NCBI GenBank assembly: GCA_040500365.1
Contig: CP148031.1
Location: 3,038,001 to 3,102,000, forward strand
DNA: 64,000 nucleotides
Source of the DNA: Dehalobacter alkaniphilus
Lineage (GTDB): Bacteria; Bacillota; Desulfitobacteriia; Desulfitobacteriales; Syntrophobotulaceae
Direction: 5' to 3'
A program made the translations under genes and the position numbers. A model generated the notes under the pieces. The model did not search any database. It was given only the letters and a program-made list of their open reading frames with translations, and was not told the DNA's origin. This document shows, in pieces, positions 60,495 through 64,000 of the stretch (position 1 is its first letter; each line of letters begins with the position of its first letter).

Positions 60495-62138
60495 TCACCT
60501 CAACATTTGCAGGAACTCTGTCCGGTAGCGCTGCCACATCGCATACATAATGATCATCGTGACTGAGCCGTCTATTCTTCGATTTCTCATATCGTTCACC
60601 TTAACTGGCATGATCAATCCGAGGTTATCGATCTTCAATGCAGTGTTGCTCAAGCACCACCTGTCAATATCGTTGTCGTTGTAGTTTACTAGGCCACTCT
60701 TCAGATCTGCTTCAAGTAGTTTCATTGGCGTGGACATCGTGAACCTGTTTTGATCTACTCGTTCTGTTTCGAATCCGTAGTTATCCATCGTTGTCAACCA
60801 TGCCTTTGCAAACCGGTTATCATATCCTGTCTTCCAAACCCTGATTTTGTAATTCGTGTATAGGCTGTAGAACCATTTTGAAACCATTGCAAGATCGACT
60901 TCGTTTCCTTCTGTAATCTCAACCAATCCTTTTTTGGCCCATTCGAGATAATCTTTTTTATCATCGATGAACCCTTGTTCGACCTTACTTTCCGGAATGA
61001 AGTATTTGCTTAACGTGTACTTCGTTGGATCGCCTTTTTTCATCAAGAGAATTCTTGCACATGTAAGGTCAGTTGTTTCAGCTAAGTCGACAGATCCAAG
61101 CGCTATACTTCCAACAAATTCATCCAGATTAAATTTCGCGTTGTTTACGTAGTCTTGTTCCATTAACCAGGCTTCAGAGTTGTTTTGCTTGATGTTGAAG
61201 TCTTTGGCCAAGACATACATTCGATCGCCTTTGTCTTGTTTCGCTTTGTTTAGCGATTCTCTAAGGTAATCAATTTTCTTTACGACACCGAGTGATGGAT
61301 TTGACTTGTACCAGCTTTGTTCATCTTGCCAAATCTCGGCTTCGCTGTCCTGGGTGTAGAGCCATGCAAGCAGCGTGTCATCTTCGTGTTCACCGGATAT
61401 AACGCGGCGCGCATACTGCAGCTCTTTATCCAGGTATCCGTCATTGACGAATCCTTCAGTGGTGATGTTGGTGAACAGTGGTTCGTCTTTGGTTGATTGA
61501 GACTGTTCAATCGGCTTCGCTATGGAGTTATCCTTCATTTCGTGGGATTCGTCCAGGATGCCGAACTCTATGTTGTAGCCTTCCTTGTTGTGTGTTTTCT
61601 CGGAAAGCTTGAACACCTTGCTTTTACTTTTCTTGTTGAGAATCCACCGTAGGTTCTTATGCGTTCGCCGATCGTTTGGATCAAACATCTCGCGCATTGA
61701 TCCGATTTCCTGAAAGATGATTGATGCCTGCGCATCATCGTTTGATGAACAGACGATATCAGCGCCGCCGCTGCCCATCATCAATTCAGTGAAGGCAAGC
61801 GCAGCGACCAATGTTGATTTTCCATTCTTCCGGCTGATCAGTAGGATGATCCGCTTGAAGCGTCGCTTTCCTGTAGATGTTCGAATGAACGAATACACAA
61901 CTTCGATGAATGCTTTCTGCCACAGTTCAAGCAAGAACGGCTTTCCGTTGAACGGTGACTTTGTATGCTTGCAGAACCTTTCGATAAACTGGATGCGCTT
62001 GTGGGACTTCCTGGTGTCGTATCGATACTTTGGATTCTGCATGTCTTCGATCAGTTGAGTCAGTACGGTATATAATTCCTGTCCAATGATTATCTCGCCG
62101 GCATTGATCGCTTCATAGTACTGTTCAAGGTATGTCAT
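60495..62138 (-). CDS. Terminase large subunit TerL
   Basis: This 547-residue packaging motor has an ATPase domain with Walker A SRKNGKST (102-109) and Walker B FGILDESHEM (near 195), plus a coupling motif ITTEGF. A C-terminal RNase H-like nuclease follows (GSVDLAETTDLT near 345, YDNRFAKAWL near 440, DGSVTMIIMYAMW at the end). Its ATG overlaps the preceding gene's stop. It cuts and pumps phage DNA. Confidence 0.93.
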   Translation of the reverse strand: MTYLEQYYEAINAGEIIIGQELYTVLTQLIEDMQNPKYRYDTRKSHKRIQFIERFCKHTKSPFNGKPFLLELWQKAFIEVVYSFIRTSTGKRRFKRIILLISRKNGKSTLVAALAFTELMMGSGGADIVCSSNDDAQASIIFQEIGSMREMFDPNDRRTHKNLRWILNKKSKSKVFKLSEKTHNKEGYNIEFGILDESHEMKDNSIAKPIEQSQSTKDEPLFTNITTEGFVNDGYLDKELQYARRVISGEHEDDTLLAWLYTQDSEAEIWQDEQSWYKSNPSLGVVKKIDYLRESLNKAKQDKGDRMYVLAKDFNIKQNNSEAWLMEQDYVNNAKFNLDEFVGSIALGSVDLAETTDLTCARILLMKKGDPTKYTLSKYFIPESKVEQGFIDDKKDYLEWAKKGLVEITEGNEVDLAMVSKWFYSLYTNYKIRVWKTGYDNRFAKAWLTTMDNYGFETERVDQNRFTMSTPMKLLEADLKSGLVNYNDNDIDRWCLSNTALKIDNLGLIMPVKVNDMRNRRIDGSVTMIIMYAMWQRYRTEFLQMLR

Positions 62139-62464
62139 TCATCAGCATCCGATTGTTCTTTGATAAACTTTGCATACTCGTCATCCTCTTCTACCGAGTT
62201 CTTAGTTAAAACGCTATTCAAAGTTTTAATGACGATCGCATAGGCAGCCAGATTTTTAAGATATTGCTTGCCTGCTTCTGTCGGTTTTTGAAGATCCGGA
62301 CGCGTAGGATGAATCTTGATCATGCCGACTTCTCTGATGACATCTCTGAGTTTATCGTTTTCATCGGATAAGAACGCAGCTTCGTAAACCAGTTTTTCAA
62401 CAAGCTTTTGCTTTGGTGGATCAACCTTTGAAAATATATCCTTAAGCTTTTCGAGCTCTGTCAT
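62135..62464 (-). CDS. Phage protein upstream of TerL, P27-like small terminase candidate
   Basis: This 109-residue helical acidic protein is translationally coupled to terL (ATGA). The pattern of helices around KLVYEAAFLSDENDKL and AGKQYLKNLAAYAIVIKTLNSVL recalls the P27 family of small terminase subunits, which usually sit immediately before terL. A second candidate small subunit lies at 63324-63773, so the assignment is tentative. Confidence 0.5.
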   Translation of the reverse strand: MTELEKLKDIFSKVDPPKQKLVEKLVYEAAFLSDENDKLRDVIREVGMIKIHPTRPDLQKPTEAGKQYLKNLAAYAIVIKTLNSVLTKNSVEEDDEYAKFIKEQSDADE

Positions 62465-62597
62465 TTAATCACCACTTTCTGTAGTTTTTGAAGGATCACT
62501 TTTGCTTTCGCGCATTTTCCGGAAACTTTGACCGTTTTTTGATTTTTTCGATTTGCGTGCTTCCGTTGACCCTTATCCAGTTCCCAATGTGAACTGC

Positions 62598-63323
62598 TTA
62601 GTTTTGAATCGGGGGGGTAGTGACATCCGGTCTAAACTTACTAAACCATTCTTGAATGTAACGCTGCCACTCCTGTTTATACGGAATCTTTTCATTGTCT
62701 GCGTAAAGCCTGGATATACACTCCTGCTCTGTTGCTTCTACATAGATCACTTCAGCACCGAGTTGCTGTGCCAAGCGATCACGTTCAGTATTAAGCGGAT
62801 AACCACCAATGATCCACGCCTGCTTCCACTTACCTGTCCTTGTCTTGACCTGATCAAGAATAGAATCACGTAAGGTGAATACGTTGGCTGCAAGTTCTGT
62901 TGGCTTGTCGTATGCAGGTAATAGAGTGATCGCCTTGTACAGTTCATCCATATCAAGGACGATGTCACGTCGGCCTTTGCTGGCCCTCACAAACGTCGTC
63001 TTGCCTGATAGTGGCGCACCATACACGATGAATACTTTCTGCGGCATCCACTGACCAAAGCGGTCATGGATCTGATTATGGCACTGGTGATGAACCAGCA
63101 TCACGTTACTTGGATTAAGAGATACCATGACGTCATTGACGTTCTGTGGTGTGATCTCTTTCTTATGGTGACCGATACAATCAATGTCCTTGATGATCGG
63201 CTTACCGCATTGCTCACACAGTAATCCTTTGACCGGATCGGTGCGCTCAAGCATGAGCTGACGACGTAGCATTATCCACTCTGGGCTTTTGTAGAAGTCA
63301 GAAAGCAGTTTATACTTAGCCAT
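62598..63323 (-). CDS. HNH endonuclease fused to a P-loop kinase-like domain
   Basis: The first part of this 241-residue protein (1-92) is an HNH domain: C36/C39 zinc knuckle, HH at 52-53, N73 and H82/H86 with C81. From residue 97 a P-loop NTPase follows, with Walker A GAPLSGKTT (102-110), LDMDEL (124-129) and VEATEQECISRL, resembling small nucleotide or polynucleotide kinases (AAA_33 type). HNH proteins next to terminases assist DNA cleavage at packaging in HK97-like phages; the kinase half suggests additional DNA-end processing. It is joined to the TerS-like gene with no gap. Confidence 0.75.
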   Translation of the reverse strand: MAKYKLLSDFYKSPEWIMLRRQLMLERTDPVKGLLCEQCGKPIIKDIDCIGHHKKEITPQNVNDVMVSLNPSNVMLVHHQCHNQIHDRFGQWMPQKVFIVYGAPLSGKTTFVRASKGRRDIVLDMDELYKAITLLPAYDKPTELAANVFTLRDSILDQVKTRTGKWKQAWIIGGYPLNTERDRLAQQLGAEVIYVEATEQECISRLYADNEKIPYKQEWQRYIQEWFSKFRPDVTTPPIQN

Positions 63324-63773
63324 CTATTTCCACTCTTCAGCACTTGCCAATCTTTCTCTTAGTTCAAGCTCTTGCTTCTTGAGCTGAATCATTTGAGGAT
63401 TGTCGGCATAATGTTCAGGATCCTTGTTCTTCAATAGTCCAAACAATGCTCCTGTATCTGGTGCCTGATGTTTCTTGGTTATTTCGGTGTAAGTAGTTGT
63501 CGTTCCATCTTCGGTCTTGGTATATACTTTTTTTTCTTCATATTCGTAACCAAGAGCTTTTTTAATCAACGCATTTTCTAGTTCAGTGACCAGAGTTTCC
63601 TTACCCTTTTTTAAAGCCTTTACAATCTCGCTGTGTTCTTTCTTATATCTTTCGAGAGTTGCAACACATATTCCGAGGTTTTCAGCGATCTGATCCTCAC
63701 GCAAACCATCTCTGGCCCACTTCTCAACGAGATGTAATTTATCTTTGACTTTATCCCATTTGCTTAAGGCCAT
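63324..63773 (-). CDS. HTH phage protein, small terminase subunit-like
   Basis: The N-terminal helix-turn-helix of this 149-residue protein (VEKWARDGLREDQIAENLGI, then CVATLERYKKEH) is followed by ALIKKALGYEYEEKKV and TGALFGLLKNKDPEHYAD, a pattern seen in small terminase subunits that recognise the packaging site. The C-terminus is a charged helix (LKKQELELRERLAS). It is the first gene of the morphogenesis block. Confidence 0.65.
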   Translation of the reverse strand: MALSKWDKVKDKLHLVEKWARDGLREDQIAENLGICVATLERYKKEHSEIVKALKKGKETLVTELENALIKKALGYEYEEKKVYTKTEDGTTTTYTEITKKHQAPDTGALFGLLKNKDPEHYADNPQMIQLKKQELELRERLASAEEWK

Positions 63774-63812
63774 TTAATTCACGCACCTCTCATCAGGAAC
63801 AAGGTAACACAA

Positions 63813-63842
63813 TAAAAAAGCTCGGTAAGTACCGAACTTTTT
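63813..63842 (-). terminator. Terminator between early and late phage genes
   Basis: The stem AAGTTCGGTA / TACCGAGCTT is followed by a T6 tract on the minus strand, directly after the stop of the edge gene. It separates that gene from the terminase block. Confidence 0.75.
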
Positions 63843-64000
63843 ATAATGTCATTCGTTTGAATATCGCTTTGTTGTTTTTTTGCTCAATCAATACCTCATA
63901 TTCTGGTATTGTATCACCGTCATTAACGTCATCAAATTGCTCACCAATGGCCTTATACATGACCTTATCTTCTGCCTTTATGTAGGTCGATTCAGTAATG
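63841..64000 (-). CDS. Phage protein, C-terminal fragment at window edge
   Basis: The minus-strand frame is open from the right edge to TAA at 63843-63841. It gives 52 residues (AEDKVMYKAIGEQFDDVNDG, PEYEVLIEQKNNKAIFKRM). The start lies outside the window. No family is recognised. Confidence 0.6.
   Translation of the reverse strand, partial: ITESTYIKAEDKVMYKAIGEQFDDVNDGDTIPEYEVLIEQKNNKAIFKRMTL

Larger units (their letters stand above)
46494..64000. mobile_element. Siphovirus-type prophage (HK97 head, long flexible tail), left part
   Basis: A continuous minus-strand late module occupies the region. In transcription order: edge gene, HTH terminase-like protein, HNH-kinase protein, P27-like protein, TerL, portal, protease, capsid, four connector genes, tail tube, chaperone with frameshift, tape measure, distal tail, tail-tip protein, fibres, holin, endolysin and XhlA-like protein. 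Short or overlapping gene junctions (ATGA) dominate. No inactivating mutation is apparent, so the module may be functional. Integrase, repressor and replication genes must lie beyond the right edge. Confidence 0.92.

Overview
The window looks like a chromosomal segment of a low-to-moderate GC, strictly anaerobic, spore-forming-type Firmicute. The best fit is the Desulfitobacterium/Dehalobacter group of Peptococcaceae-like clostridia, but this is an inference from gene content: an ASKHA-type corrinoid reductive activator, a fused PurL/PurQ protein, a DUF2935 protein, YjcZ-like micro-proteins, a DUF445 protein and an HK97-type siphophage. Strong GGAGG ribosome sites are common and several genes are best started at TTG. 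I see no rRNA, tRNA or CRISPR array.

Layout. Positions 1-3311 (minus) hold a signalling operon: LytTR response regulator, membrane histidine kinase, HDOD response regulator (cut by the window edge). Then come a membrane diguanylate cyclase, a CorA transporter and a CmpB-like membrane protein. Positions 6391-9757 carry phosphoglucomutase and glucose-6-phosphate isomerase. A structured non-coding element (9900-10034) and a 46-residue zinc-ribbon gene follow. The queD-queE-queC operon (10437-12257) is preceded by a probable preQ1-I riboswitch with two terminators. A CBS-domain pyrophosphatase, a DUF445 protein and the corrinoid-activator gene (with a CsoR-family-like palindrome in its promoter) precede the phosphate regulon phoP-phoR, pstS and pstCAB-phoU (17515-24681). 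In that regulon two PHO-box promoters are near copies of each other. Next are a nuclease/Fe-S/DEAH helicase, trmB, citrate synthase, a CheA-like kinase with its CheY partner, class II aldolase, a NusG-II-domain protein, purL and an HD phosphohydrolase.

Positions 38747-46500 are accessory: small hydrophobic YjcZ-like proteins, DUF2935, a GC-rich secreted NAGPA/cell-wall-binding protein, an IS3 transposase fragment, a group II intron with its LtrA protein, small membrane proteins and a perfect 42-bp palindrome.

From about 46494 to the right edge lies a prophage read entirely on the minus strand: terminase, portal, protease, capsid, connectors, tail tube, frameshifted tail chaperone, tape measure, tail tip, fibres, holin, endolysin and an XhlA-like protein. 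Its left end abuts a sequence identical to the generic 3' end of tmRNA followed by a hairpin, which suggests integration at ssrA. The integrase and the other att site are not in the window.

No wholly new system is obvious. The most informative non-coding signals are the textbook -1 frameshift site in the tail chaperone, the duplicated PHO promoters, the riboswitch with tandem terminators, and the nested inverted-repeat element at 9900-10034.
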